IMG/VR virus record: IMGVR_UViG_3300032293_002069
Coordinates: 1 to 23,192 of that record
DNA length: 23,192 nt
Direction: 5' to 3' (one strand)
DNA from: a virus
Shown: positions 6,937-14,465 of the stretch, in pieces
How the letters are laid out: each line of letters opens with the position of its first letter
How positions within the stretch are numbered: the first letter of the stretch is position 1
Made by a program: the position numbers and the translations under genes
The notes under the pieces: model-generated
What the model was told of the DNA's origin: nothing
Databases searched by the model: none
Seen by the model: only the letters and a program-made list of their open reading frames with translations

Positions 6937-7287
6937 ATGAGCACCACCACCGCCCCCGCCCCCCTTTACTTGACCATTAACTCCGAGATCGGAGTCGCCG
7001 CCCGGATCTTCACCGATACCCAAGACCCCGCACGCTTCACAGTCAGCATCTGGGACACCGACGCAGACGCTCTGGTCGGGAACTATTGCGGAGTGCCCAC
7101 CTGGGAGGCCGCGAAAGCCTACGCCGACAAAGCGGGCGACTTGAGCCCCGCCCAAAAGCTCGCAGCCATTCTGGAAGACGCCCCTGAGTTTGACGACAGC
7201 CTCGGGATCAATATGAGAACCCTCGCCGGAGCCTACAACGAGCTCCGCGCCAACATTCAAAAACTGAAAGAGGAGCTCGAAGCCTAA
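6937..7287 (+). CDS. Hypothetical protein, beta-rich N-terminus
   Basis: A 116-aa acidic protein. The N-terminal part alternates as short strands (LYLTINSEIGVAARIFTD, then RFTVSIWDTDADALVGNY), followed by WEAAKAYADKAG and a C-terminal helix (YNELRANIQKLKEELEA). The frame is open upstream to 6685, but the start at 6937 is chosen for three reasons: an exact start-associated motif lies 7 nt upstream, codon use changes sharply there, and the upstream stretch is occupied by the 6734 gene in another frame. The family is not recognised. The beginning resembles small phage proteins with a single-domain alpha/beta fold. Confidence 0.72.
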   Translation: MSTTTAPAPLYLTINSEIGVAARIFTDTQDPARFTVSIWDTDADALVGNYCGVPTWEAAKAYADKAGDLSPAQKLAAILEDAPEFDDSLGINMRTLAGAYNELRANIQKLKEELEA

Positions 7288-7304
7288 GCCCCGCAACCCC
7301 AACC

Positions 7305-7314
7305 CCGAGACACC
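7305..7314 (+). promoter_or_regulatory. Start-associated motif, exact copy 6
   Basis: Exact CCGAGACACC within the extended form AACCCCGAGACACCCGAA, 9 nt before the ATG at 7324. This is the widest spacing seen. Confidence 0.8.
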
Positions 7315-7323
7315 CGAACCACC

Positions 7324-7764
7324 ATGAGCACCATCGCCCCAAAGTTACCCATCGCCAAAATCCGCGAAATTATCCGCTCCGGCTTTTTCCTCCGAGACAT
7401 GATGACCGGAGGCACCCGCGAGGAATTCGCCCGCCAGAACGTCGGCCCCGAGCTACTAGCCCGCGCCGCGCAGATTGCAGGCCTTGAAATTCCTGAACGC
7501 TTCCAGGTCGACCGGATGGAGGCCAACGCCGAGATCGCCCGCCTGCAAGAGGTCGCCGCCCGCTGGGAATTGCGCCGCCGGGAATACCTCGACAAGATCA
7601 CCGACACGCGTACGGCCTTTAACAGCTTCCAAGAGCTACTCGACGCCCCCGGTGGATATTTCCCCAGCCTCCGGAAAACGGTCGCGGAGGAAAGCTTTCT
7701 GGCCGATTGTTACGACGCCGCCCAAACCGAGCGAGGCGACAGCCGCCGCGCCTTCCTTTCCTAA
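7324..7764 (+). CDS. Hypothetical helical protein
   Basis: A 146-aa, mainly helical protein of unknown family. It begins MSTIAPKLPIAKIREIIRSG. A charged helix at about 60-90 (RMEANAEIARLQEVAARWELRRREY, positions estimated) could be a coiled coil. No enzyme motif or metal site is visible. Start set by the exact motif 9 nt upstream; no Shine-Dalgarno. It belongs to a run of four short unknown genes between the central promoter and the nuclease-helicase pair. Confidence 0.7.
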   Translation: MSTIAPKLPIAKIREIIRSGFFLRDMMTGGTREEFARQNVGPELLARAAQIAGLEIPERFQVDRMEANAEIARLQEVAARWELRRREYLDKITDTRTAFNSFQELLDAPGGYFPSLRKTVAEESFLADCYDAAQTERGDSRRAFLS

Positions 7765-7777
7765 CCCAACCCCAACC

Positions 7778-7789
7778 CCGAGACCCACC
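7778..7789 (+). promoter_or_regulatory. Variant start-associated motif
   Basis: CCGAGACCCACC is the motif with two extra C, in the usual context after AACC, 2 nt before the ATG at 7792. Confidence 0.6.
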
Positions 7790-7791
7790 CG

Positions 7792-8079
7792 ATGAAACCC
7801 AAGATCAGCACCGCCACCGCCCGCGACATGACCGCCCTGGCCCTTCAACACCTGACCCCAGGAGAGGAGGCCGAGCGATTCATCAAAGCCTGGAGCAGCG
7901 CCCTGCCGCAGCTTTTCGACATCAGCGAGCACGACCTCGACAAGGCCACCGGCCAAGCCTGGGCCGAATTCCAGCAATGGCACCGGGACACGATCACCGC
8001 CAAGGTGGGAGCCGTTGCCGTTTCCATTCTTGAATTCTTGCAAGCCGCCACCCCAAACCAAAAAACCACCCGAGCATGA
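7792..8079 (+). CDS. Hypothetical protein
   Basis: A 95-aa protein, mostly helical by composition (ARDMTALALQHLTPGEEAE, then WAEFQQWHRDTITAKVGAVA). Aromatic residues are clustered in the middle. No motif is recognised. The stop overlaps the next start (ATGA). The start follows the variant motif with 2 nt spacing. Confidence 0.65.
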   Translation: MKPKISTATARDMTALALQHLTPGEEAERFIKAWSSALPQLFDISEHDLDKATGQAWAEFQQWHRDTITAKVGAVAVSILEFLQAATPNQKTTRA

Positions 8080-8294
8080 GCACAGCCAGACCCAACACCA
8101 CCCGCCGCCGGACTTTCCGCACAACCGGCCTGTACGCCGTTGACAGCGCCGACGCCAAGCAGATCATCGTCGAGCTTGAAGGCGACACCCTCGCCTTTAG
8201 ACACGCCGGGAGCCGCGTCCGATACCGCCTGGACATTCCCCAGGCGATGCGCGAGGCCATCATCCGCCACGCCGAAAGCCTTCCCACCACCTAA
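8076..8294 (+). CDS. Hypothetical small beta protein
   Basis: A 72-aa protein with a basic N-terminus (ARPNTTRRRTFRTTG) followed by alternating strands (GLYAVDSADAKQIIVELEGD, then LAFRHAGSRVRYRLDIPQ) and a C-terminal helix. The basic tail plus small beta sheet would suit nucleic acid binding, but this is only a shape argument. It begins at an ATGA overlap with the preceding gene. The next 84 bp to 8378 contain no convincing gene. Confidence 0.62.
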   Translation: MSTARPNTTRRRTFRTTGLYAVDSADAKQIIVELEGDTLAFRHAGSRVRYRLDIPQAMREAIIRHAESLPTT

Positions 8295-8378
8295 CCCAAA
8301 CCACCCACCCCCCGAGGGATTGATCAGCGCCGCCGGGAAAATTGCCCAATTGATGCCACCCCCTCCCGCCGCCACCCC

Positions 8379-8774
8379 ATGAGCCCCGCCAAAGCCGCCG
8401 CCTTGACCATTTCCGAAGCCTTGAAGCACCTCAAGCCACGGAGAGAGGAAAAGCCCCTGCAAGACGACATCGAGACCACGCTCCGCGCCAGCTTCGAAAG
8501 CGTAGCGAGAGAGCACCGCCTCGACCGCCAGAGCAGAATCGACTTTTTGATCACCCTGGACGACCCGCCCCAGCGCATCGGCCTCGAGGTCAAGACCGGA
8601 GGAAGCAGCCAAGGAATCGCCGCCCAGCTACTCCGGTACGCTTTGTCGGAGCAATTCGACGCCCTGGTCCTTTTGACGACCAGCCCCGCCCGAGGCCTTC
8701 CCCACGCCTTCACCGTCAAAGGCCGGACCATTCCCCTAGTCGTCCTTAACATAGCCCACAACGCCCTGACCTAA
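8379..8774 (+). CDS. PD-(D/E)XK family nuclease
   Basis: A 131-aa predicted endonuclease. The core is SRIDFLI (D55), then IGLEVKTGG with E70 and K72, giving D-x14-ExK, followed by SQGIAAQLLRYA, whose Gln83 fits the helix that often follows this catalytic core. An acidic residue (E40) in the preceding helix could complete the site. The last third has a central strand, FDALVLLTT. The gene ends at TAA 8772-8774 and the SNF2 helicase starts at the next base, so the two are tightly linked. Phage SNF2 helicases are often found beside small nucleases such as VRR-NUC proteins, and this pair may work in the same way on branched DNA. Confidence 0.75.
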   Translation: MSPAKAAALTISEALKHLKPRREEKPLQDDIETTLRASFESVAREHRLDRQSRIDFLITLDDPPQRIGLEVKTGGSSQGIAAQLLRYALSEQFDALVLLTTSPARGLPHAFTVKGRTIPLVVLNIAHNALT

Positions 8775-10511
8775 ATGACCACCCACGGCACCGTCACGTA
8801 CCGCCACCCGACCGCCAAGCAAGCCGCCGCCGCTTGGAGGATTGACACCACCCCCAACCTCCGCGCCACCCTCCGCCGCCTATTCCCCGCCACCAACTAC
8901 CAGAAGACGCCCCACATCGAGCTCCCGACCACCCCGGACAAAAGCCGAGACTTGGAATGGTTTTTGCAGCGATACCCCCACCGGATCGACCCCCACCACC
9001 ACCGCCTCCTGACTTCCATGGCCGACGTCAGCCGGGAGACCGAGCGAGACGCCGCCGAGATCCTCTCCGACGGATACGAGCCCCAGCCGGTCAACCTAGC
9101 AACGCCCCTCCGGAGCTACCAAGCCGTCGCCGTTGACCTTTGCCGGAAGGTTAAAGGCCTCCTGTTGGGAGACGACCTCGGCCTCGGAAAGACCGCCGTC
9201 GGGATTGCCCTGACAACCTACCAGGACGCCCGCCCCGCCGTCGTCATTTGCCAGACCCACCTCCCGAGACAATGGGCCGCGCAATTTAAGAAATTTGCCC
9301 CCCAGCTTTCCGTCGAGATCGCCCAAACGATGAAACCCCACGCCTGGAGGAGCGACGTCCTGATCTTGCCCTATTCGAAAGCCGCCGGATGGCGTGACGC
9401 CCTAGACCACATCAAAACCCTCGTTCTTGACGAGGCCCAGGAATGCCGCAAGAGCACCAGCGCCAAGTACGCCGCCGTTTCCAGCATTGCCAGGAACGCC
9501 ACGTACCGCCTGGGATTGACGGCAACACCCGTGTACAACTACGGTGGCGAGACCTTCAACGTCTGCGAGCCCCTCCGACCGGGAGAACTTGGCACCGCCC
9601 ACGAATTCATCCGGGAATGGTGCGCGGAGGGAGGCCACACCGACACGGCCCGCGTACTTGAGCCCCAAGCCCTCGGAGCCTACCTCCGCGAGAAAACGAT
9701 CATGCTACGGCGGACCCGCGCCGACGTCGGACGCGAAGTCCCACCGGCCCAGATCATCGCCCAGGTCGTCCCCTTCAAACACGCCGTGATTGACGCCTTT
9801 TTGAGAAAGGACGCCCATCAACTAGCCCGGACCATTCTGACCGGAAGCTTCACCGAGCGAGGACAGGCAAGCCGGGAATTTGACAACCGCCTGCGACAGG
9901 CGACAGGCATCGCCAAAGCGCCGTACGTGGCCGAGCTTGTAATCGACCTCGCGCAGGCCGGGAAGAAAGTCGTCCTTGGAGGATGGCACCGCCAAGTGTA
10001 CGAGATTTGGCGCGAAGCCTTCAAAGAGAAAGGCGTCCCCCACTGGCTGTACACCGGGACCGAGAGCGCCACAGCCAAAGCCGCCGCCGTTGAAGCATTC
10101 ACCAAAGCACCGGAAGGAGCCGTCCTCATTCTTTCACTTCGAAGCGGAGCAGGCCTCGACGGCCTCCAATACCACAGCGACACCATCGTCAGCGGAGAGC
10201 TCGACTGGAGCCCCAAGGTCCATGAACAATTCAACGGACGCGTGGTCCGCGACGGCCAGGAGAACGAAAGTACGATCATTTACCCGATAGCCGAGACCGG
10301 GAGCGACCCCGTCATGGCAAAAATTCTCGGGGTGAAGATTGAGCAAGGCCTCGGAATTACAGACCCGACCGTCGACCCGGGACAAGCCTCGAACCAATTC
10401 GGCGACAGCAACAACGAAGAGATCGTCAAAAACCGGAGCGCCGCACTTGCGCGAGACTTCCTGAGCCGCTACGATAAAGCCCACCCAAGCCCCGAACCCG
10501 AAGAAGACTGA
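8775..10511 (+). CDS. SNF2-family DNA helicase/translocase
   Basis: A 578-aa SNF2-type superfamily II ATPase. Motifs: LRSYQAVAVD (112-121), Walker A DLGLGKT (134-140), motif Ia QTHLPRQW (160-167), DEAQ (219-222) replacing the usual DEAH, motif III TATP (249-252), motif V SLRSGAGLDGLQ (454-465), and motif VI QFNGRVVRDGQ (485-495). About 100 N-terminal residues precede the motor. Phage members of this family are thought to remodel DNA in replication or recombination. It follows the PD-(D/E)XK nuclease without a gap. Its TGA stop is built into a start-associated motif for the next gene. Confidence 0.88.
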   Translation: MTTHGTVTYRHPTAKQAAAAWRIDTTPNLRATLRRLFPATNYQKTPHIELPTTPDKSRDLEWFLQRYPHRIDPHHHRLLTSMADVSRETERDAAEILSDGYEPQPVNLATPLRSYQAVAVDLCRKVKGLLLGDDLGLGKTAVGIALTTYQDARPAVVICQTHLPRQWAAQFKKFAPQLSVEIAQTMKPHAWRSDVLILPYSKAAGWRDALDHIKTLVLDEAQECRKSTSAKYAAVSSIARNATYRLGLTATPVYNYGGETFNVCEPLRPGELGTAHEFIREWCAEGGHTDTARVLEPQALGAYLREKTIMLRRTRADVGREVPPAQIIAQVVPFKHAVIDAFLRKDAHQLARTILTGSFTERGQASREFDNRLRQATGIAKAPYVAELVIDLAQAGKKVVLGGWHRQVYEIWREAFKEKGVPHWLYTGTESATAKAAAVEAFTKAPEGAVLILSLRSGAGLDGLQYHSDTIVSGELDWSPKVHEQFNGRVVRDGQENESTIIYPIAETGSDPVMAKILGVKIEQGLGITDPTVDPGQASNQFGDSNNEEIVKNRSAALARDFLSRYDKAHPSPEPEED

Positions 10512-10517
10512 GACACC
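10508..10517 (+). promoter_or_regulatory. Start-associated motif with one mismatch, overlapping a stop codon
   Basis: CTGAGACACC (9 of 10) contains the helicase TGA stop at 10509-10511 and ends 4 nt before the ATG at 10522. Confidence 0.7.
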
Positions 10518-10521
10518 CGCC

Positions 10522-10845
10522 ATGAATCCACCCGACCCCAGCCCGCCACCTCTTGAGGAAAACCCCGAGTACGCAAACGCCAAACCGGAAGCGCCACCGG
10601 CAAAGCCCAGCAAGATCAAACTGCCCAAAGGGAGCATCCTGCAAATGAAGGCGACAAGCTACATCGTCAAAGGAGGAGGCCGACACCACGTCATGCTGGC
10701 CGGAAAGGGCCGAAAGTTTGAACCAGGGATGAAGGTGCAAATTTTCGGTCACACGTTGACCTGCAAGAACAGCACCGACAAGACCGTCCGCCTGGACACC
10801 GAGCCCGACGTCGTGATCGATTCAAGACCCATCGCCAAACGCTAA
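10522..10845 (+). CDS. Hypothetical protein, proline-rich tail plus beta domain
   Basis: A 107-aa protein. The first 35 residues are disordered-looking and rich in Pro and Glu (MNPPDPSPPPLEENPEY). The rest is a small basic domain with short strands: KGSILQMKATSYIVKGGGRH, then MKVQIFGHTLTCKN and VRLDTEPDVVI. This could be an OB-like or SH3-like barrel, but no family is recognised. Because the window shows no standard SSB, an OB-fold single-strand binder is one possibility to test. Start set by the near-exact motif. Confidence 0.65.
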   Translation: MNPPDPSPPPLEENPEYANAKPEAPPAKPSKIKLPKGSILQMKATSYIVKGGGRHHVMLAGKGRKFEPGMKVQIFGHTLTCKNSTDKTVRLDTEPDVVIDSRPIAKR

Positions 10846-10854
10846 CCCACAACC

Positions 10855-10864
10855 CCGAGACACC
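10855..10864 (+). promoter_or_regulatory. Start-associated motif, exact copy 7
   Basis: Exact CCGAGACACC, 2 nt before the ATG at 10867. Confidence 0.8.
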
Positions 10865-10866
10865 CC

Positions 10867-11544
10867 ATGAACGCACAACCCACCCTGGCCATTGATTGCA
10901 CCGAACACGAAGCGTGGCAGCTAATTCGACCCCTGCGACCAGGAGAGGACGGGCGGACCATTTACCTCTCCGACCGGAGCGAAGATCCGGAGTTTGCCGA
11001 CGACTTCCAATGGATAAAAGACCAGGAAGGAGCGCCTCTCATTGCCTTCCACTACCGAGGCGACCACATCGTCACCGCCGCCATCATGGAAGCCATCACG
11101 CCAGAAGAGCTCGCAGCCGACAGCGCCGTCGCCGCCGACGTTCACGACGCCCGCGGCGCCCAACTAGCCCACCGCCTAGACCTTGACGCCGACACGTACG
11201 AGATTCTGGAGCCAGACCACACCGGCCTCGCCAAAGACCGCCTCAAAGCCGCGCCCGAATTCAGCCAACTGGAAAAAATCTTTGCAGAGGAATGGATCAT
11301 CGAGAACCAGCGCCACGGCCTAAACCACGGACTGCTGCAAGACCTTCTCCGAGACCATACCCACCAAGACGCCCCACGCTTCCAGGGATGGGGACCGCAA
11401 CTCCTCAACAACCGAGAGCGCCGGATCGCCGCCACCGTAATCCAATGGCTAGGAACCAACGTGGGCATGGCCTTTCTTCACCGCGTCAACCGGAGCAGCG
11501 CAAACAACCTCGTCAACCACCTCGACAGCCGCCCAAGAGCATGA
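10867..11544 (+). CDS. Conserved-looking phage protein of unknown function
   Basis: A 225-aa acidic protein. The N-terminal half has short strands around RTIYLSDRSEDPEFADDFQW and APLIAFHYRGDHIVTAA. The C-terminal half is helical and includes NNRERRIAATVIQWLG followed by TNVGMAFL. I recall similar ERiaAtvIQWLGTNvG-type segments from other phage proteins without known function, but cannot name the family. No catalytic motif is visible. It starts after an exact start-associated motif and overlaps the methyltransferase start (ATGA). Confidence 0.68.
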   Translation: MNAQPTLAIDCTEHEAWQLIRPLRPGEDGRTIYLSDRSEDPEFADDFQWIKDQEGAPLIAFHYRGDHIVTAAIMEAITPEELAADSAVAADVHDARGAQLAHRLDLDADTYEILEPDHTGLAKDRLKAAPEFSQLEKIFAEEWIIENQRHGLNHGLLQDLLRDHTHQDAPRFQGWGPQLLNNRERRIAATVIQWLGTNVGMAFLHRVNRSSANNLVNHLDSRPRA

Positions 11545-13109
11545 AAAAAACCGCCACCACCACCAAGCCAGCACAACCGGACCCAACAGTCCCCCAGGTC
11601 CGATGCGCCCACACCCGCCTCGTCAACCCAGCCGAGCTCAAGCCCCACCCGAAGAACCCAAACACCCACCCGCCAGAGCAGGTCCGCCTGTTGGCAAAAA
11701 TTATCGCTTCAACCGGATTCAGGAACGCCATCGTCGTCAGCACCCGAAGCGGATTTATAACGAAGGGACACGGAAGGCTAGACGCCGCCCTCCTCAACCA
11801 CTACACCCTCGTCCCGGTCGACTTCCAGGACTACGACACCGACGAGCAGGAGATCGCCGACATCCTCGCCGACAATTTGGTCTCGGATTTGGCCGTGATG
11901 AACCGCAGCGCCATGCGAGGCCTCCTCAAGGAGCTCGAGGACAAAAACCACGACCCCGAGCTCGCCGGATTTTTGCAGGCCCAGACCGATCAAGCCAACG
12001 AGAAGAAGAAGCTGGCCGGGAACCTTTCACGAAAATTCATCGTGCCACCATTCACCGTCCTGGACACCCGCACCGGCCCATGGATTGCACGCCGCCAACT
12101 TTGGGAAGCGCTGGGCATTAACAGCAGCCAAGGGAGAGACGAGAAACTGACGTACGCAGCCAGCAGCCAGAGCGCCAGCGTCTATTCAGCCAAGAACGCG
12201 TACGAGGCCCAGGTCGGACGGAAGGTCACCTGGGAGGAATTCATCGAGAACAACCCTGACGTGAAACTTTCCAAAACAACCAGCAGTTTCAACCCCGCCA
12301 TGTGCGAGGTCATTTTTCACTGGTTTTGTCCACCCAACGCGGCAATCCTCGACCCCTTCGCAGGAGGATGCGCCGCCGGAATCGTTGCCGCCGTCCTCGG
12401 CCACCGTTTCACCGGGATCGAGCTCCGCGCCGAGCAGATCGCGGAGAACTACCGCCAAGCCGCCCAGTTTTTCAACGACACCGGGATCAACCCAGCCCAC
12501 CAGCCAAAGTGGATTCATGGAAGCAGCCTGGACATGGAAACGCTCCTGCCACCAGATGCAAAATTCGACCTCGTCCTTTCATCGCCGCCCTACCACGACC
12601 TCGAAAAGTACAGCGACCAGGAAGGCGACCTGAGCAACCAGACAGAACCGCAATTCAGAGAGATGCTAAAGACCGTCGTGGAGCTTGCCACCGCCCGCCT
12701 GCTTCAAAACCGATTCTCCGCCTGGGTCGTTGGAGACTACCGCCCCGCCCCGAACGTCCTCCGATTCATGGCGACCGACATCATCAGAGCGAGCCCCGCC
12801 CCGCTTTACAACCACGCCACGTACATCACCCCAGCCACGTCCCTGGCCGTCCGAGTCTCGCGGAGCTTTTCAGCCCTTCGAAAGCTCGGGAAGAACAACC
12901 AAGACATCGTCTTTTGTTACAAAGGCGACCAGATCGAGCTCGAGAACCGCGCCGACGCCGCCGCCATTGAACACATCACATTCTGCTACAACGGAGAGGT
13001 CAAGACCATCCCCGAAGCACTAGGATCGATGGGAGCCCGAGACATCGTGCCCCTCGGCGACATTTTGTCAGAACTCACCCAACAGAGAGACAGCGAAACC
13101 ACCGAATAA
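11541..13109 (+). CDS. ParB-fused DNA methyltransferase
   Basis: A 522-aa protein transferring methyl groups from S-adenosylmethionine to phage or host DNA. An N-terminal ParB/sulfiredoxin-like domain contains NPAELKPHPKNPN (about 29-41) and ITKGHGRLDAA (73-83). The methyltransferase part has motif I DPFAGG (271-276) and catalytic motif SSPPY (347-351), of the (S/D/N)PP(Y/W) type used by amino-methyltransferases. The segments FIVPPFTVLDTR, HDLEKYSDQEGDLSNQ and ALRKLGKNNQDIVFCYKGD match a widespread phage family with this fusion, in which SCPPY is more usual. The ATG at 11541 overlaps the upstream stop; the frame is open further upstream, but that stretch is the 10867 gene. No restriction nuclease partner is adjacent, so protection of phage DNA is likely. 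Confidence 0.85.
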   Translation: MKKTATTTKPAQPDPTVPQVRCAHTRLVNPAELKPHPKNPNTHPPEQVRLLAKIIASTGFRNAIVVSTRSGFITKGHGRLDAALLNHYTLVPVDFQDYDTDEQEIADILADNLVSDLAVMNRSAMRGLLKELEDKNHDPELAGFLQAQTDQANEKKKLAGNLSRKFIVPPFTVLDTRTGPWIARRQLWEALGINSSQGRDEKLTYAASSQSASVYSAKNAYEAQVGRKVTWEEFIENNPDVKLSKTTSSFNPAMCEVIFHWFCPPNAAILDPFAGGCAAGIVAAVLGHRFTGIELRAEQIAENYRQAAQFFNDTGINPAHQPKWIHGSSLDMETLLPPDAKFDLVLSSPPYHDLEKYSDQEGDLSNQTEPQFREMLKTVVELATARLLQNRFSAWVVGDYRPAPNVLRFMATDIIRASPAPLYNHATYITPATSLAVRVSRSFSALRKLGKNNQDIVFCYKGDQIELENRADAAAIEHITFCYNGEVKTIPEALGSMGARDIVPLGDILSELTQQRDSETTE

Positions 13110-13134
13110 ACCCCCCCAACACCCAAACACACCC

Positions 13135-13944
13135 ATGGACCCCAAAGCCTACGCCCGCCAAGCCCTCGCCGCCGTCACGCTCAACGCGCAACGCCTAGCA
13201 ATTCAATTTGAGACCTCCAGCCAACGCTTCACCAAGGCCGTGACCATTGCCTACCTGAGCGGAGCCCAACAAACCGCCGCCTTCATGACCCGCAACGACG
13301 GAGAGGTCACAAGCCAGCAGATCGAGAAAGGCCTGCAGGAGGCCGGACACCTCCTCGGCTTCGAACTTCGAAGAACAAACGAGGAGCACATCGTCGGCCA
13401 GACCAAACCGGAGGAGCCCACCGAAGCCGCCCCGGACATTTTCAAACACTGGCCCCGCCCATGGAAAGCCCAGACCGAAAACGGAACCGTCGGCAACATC
13501 GAAGCCGCCAACGGAGAGCCCGTCGTCCAGGTCCAGCCATTAAGCCCAGCCTTCGAAAGCGACATCATCGAGCGCAACGTCTACCGCCAAACGATGGCAA
13601 AACAGATCGCCGCCGCCGTCAACGCCTACAAACCGACCACCGCACCCCCAGCGCCGGAGCCCACCGACCGCAACGCCCGAAGCGCCGTCGCATTGCTTGA
13701 GCAACTTATCAGCGCCGCCGAAACGACGCCCGCCGCCGCCTTTTTCGACTTTGCTCGCCAGCTTGCCCAGGAATGCGACACGGCCCGCGCCGCCAAAGCC
13801 TACGAACCCGACGCCCCAGCCCTCCAAGCCTTCGCAGAGCGCAACAACCTCGAAGATTGCAGCCTCCGCCACCTTTGCCAGATCGTCGACGACGCCCGGA
13901 CCATGGAAAACGCACCCCAAGACCCAAAGCCCAGCAAGGACTGA
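13135..13944 (+). CDS. Hypothetical protein
   Basis: A 269-aa protein with a helical N-terminus (AYARQALAAVTLNAQRLAIQ), a middle region rich in Pro and Glu (about 85-130) and a helical C-terminus. No domain is recognised. The high Ala and Glu content and lack of hydrophobic stretches suggest a soluble, partly disordered protein. It is preceded by a C-rich leader with only a weak similarity to the start-associated motif. It is the first gene after the methyltransferase and may start the transition to packaging genes. Confidence 0.7.
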   Translation: MDPKAYARQALAAVTLNAQRLAIQFETSSQRFTKAVTIAYLSGAQQTAAFMTRNDGEVTSQQIEKGLQEAGHLLGFELRRTNEEHIVGQTKPEEPTEAAPDIFKHWPRPWKAQTENGTVGNIEAANGEPVVQVQPLSPAFESDIIERNVYRQTMAKQIAAAVNAYKPTTAPPAPEPTDRNARSAVALLEQLISAAETTPAAAFFDFARQLAQECDTARAAKAYEPDAPALQAFAERNNLEDCSLRHLCQIVDDARTMENAPQDPKPSKD

Positions 13945-13958
13945 AAGCCACCCCAGCC

Positions 13959-13967
13959 CCAGACACC
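13959..13967 (+). promoter_or_regulatory. Variant start-associated motif (one base deleted)
   Basis: CCAGACACC is the motif without its first G, directly against the ATG at 13968. It decides this start over in-frame ATGs upstream. Confidence 0.55.
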
Positions 13968-14465
13968 ATGAGCCCCACCACCTTCCCAGAGCAGGACACC
14001 ACGTACGCCAAGGACCAGCCCGAGTACCAACCCCTCCCCGCCTACCGCTACCACGACCACGAAGGTACCATCCTTTGCTGTTGGCAGCTTTCGATCAGGG
14101 AGCGCCTCAAGCTACTTTTCACCGGGAGACTATGGCAACACGTTCTCACCTTCAACCTTCCCCTTCACCCGCAACGATTGAGCGTCGACAAACCCGAGAT
14201 CCCCACACCGGCCCCAGAAGCCGCCGACTTTGTCCAATGGGCCGACGACCACCCCAAGATCGAGAACGCCCTCGCCTTCCTCTACGGTCCCGAGCACAGC
14301 CGCGAACTGACCAAGCGAGCCTTTTACAGCGCCGCCAAATTCAGGTGCCCAACCTACGTCGGAGAATGGATCGAGTACAACGGCCTCGCGTGCATTGCAG
14401 GCCCAGACCTCCTCGCCGCTTTCATTAAAGCCCACGAAGCATCCAAAAAACGCGCCACGACATGA
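13968..14465 (+). CDS. Conserved phage protein of unknown function
   Basis: A 165-aa protein. The N-terminal half includes LSIRERLKLLFTGRLWQ, then LTFNLPLHPQRLSVDKPE. I recognise this arrangement (W.lsf.eRl.lLFtGklW...lTFn.PltPq.lsv) from many small phage and prophage proteins with no assigned function. The C-terminal half (about 80-160) is extra and helical, with RCPTYVGEWIEYNG. The start at 13968 is chosen over upstream ATGs because of the variant motif. The stop overlaps the next gene (ATGA), placing it in the packaging operon. Confidence 0.72.
   Translation: MSPTTFPEQDTTYAKDQPEYQPLPAYRYHDHEGTILCCWQLSIRERLKLLFTGRLWQHVLTFNLPLHPQRLSVDKPEIPTPAPEAADFVQWADDHPKIENALAFLYGPEHSRELTKRAFYSAAKFRCPTYVGEWIEYNGLACIAGPDLLAAFIKAHEASKKRATT

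Noticed and set aside
8320-8382. Possible 20-codon TTG-start peptide ending in an ATGA overlap with the nuclease
   Set aside because: TTG would be the only non-ATG start, the product is tiny and proline-rich, and there is no other support. The gap 8295-8378 is otherwise featureless.
11292-11540. Upstream extension of the methyltransferase frame
   Set aside because: The 83 extra codons are Arg/Pro-rich and overlap the 10867 gene in another phase. The ATG at 11541 makes the usual ATGA overlap.
13773-13967. Upstream extension of the 13968 gene
   Set aside because: It overlaps the 13135 gene in another phase and has Arg/Pro-rich composition. A variant start motif marks 13968.
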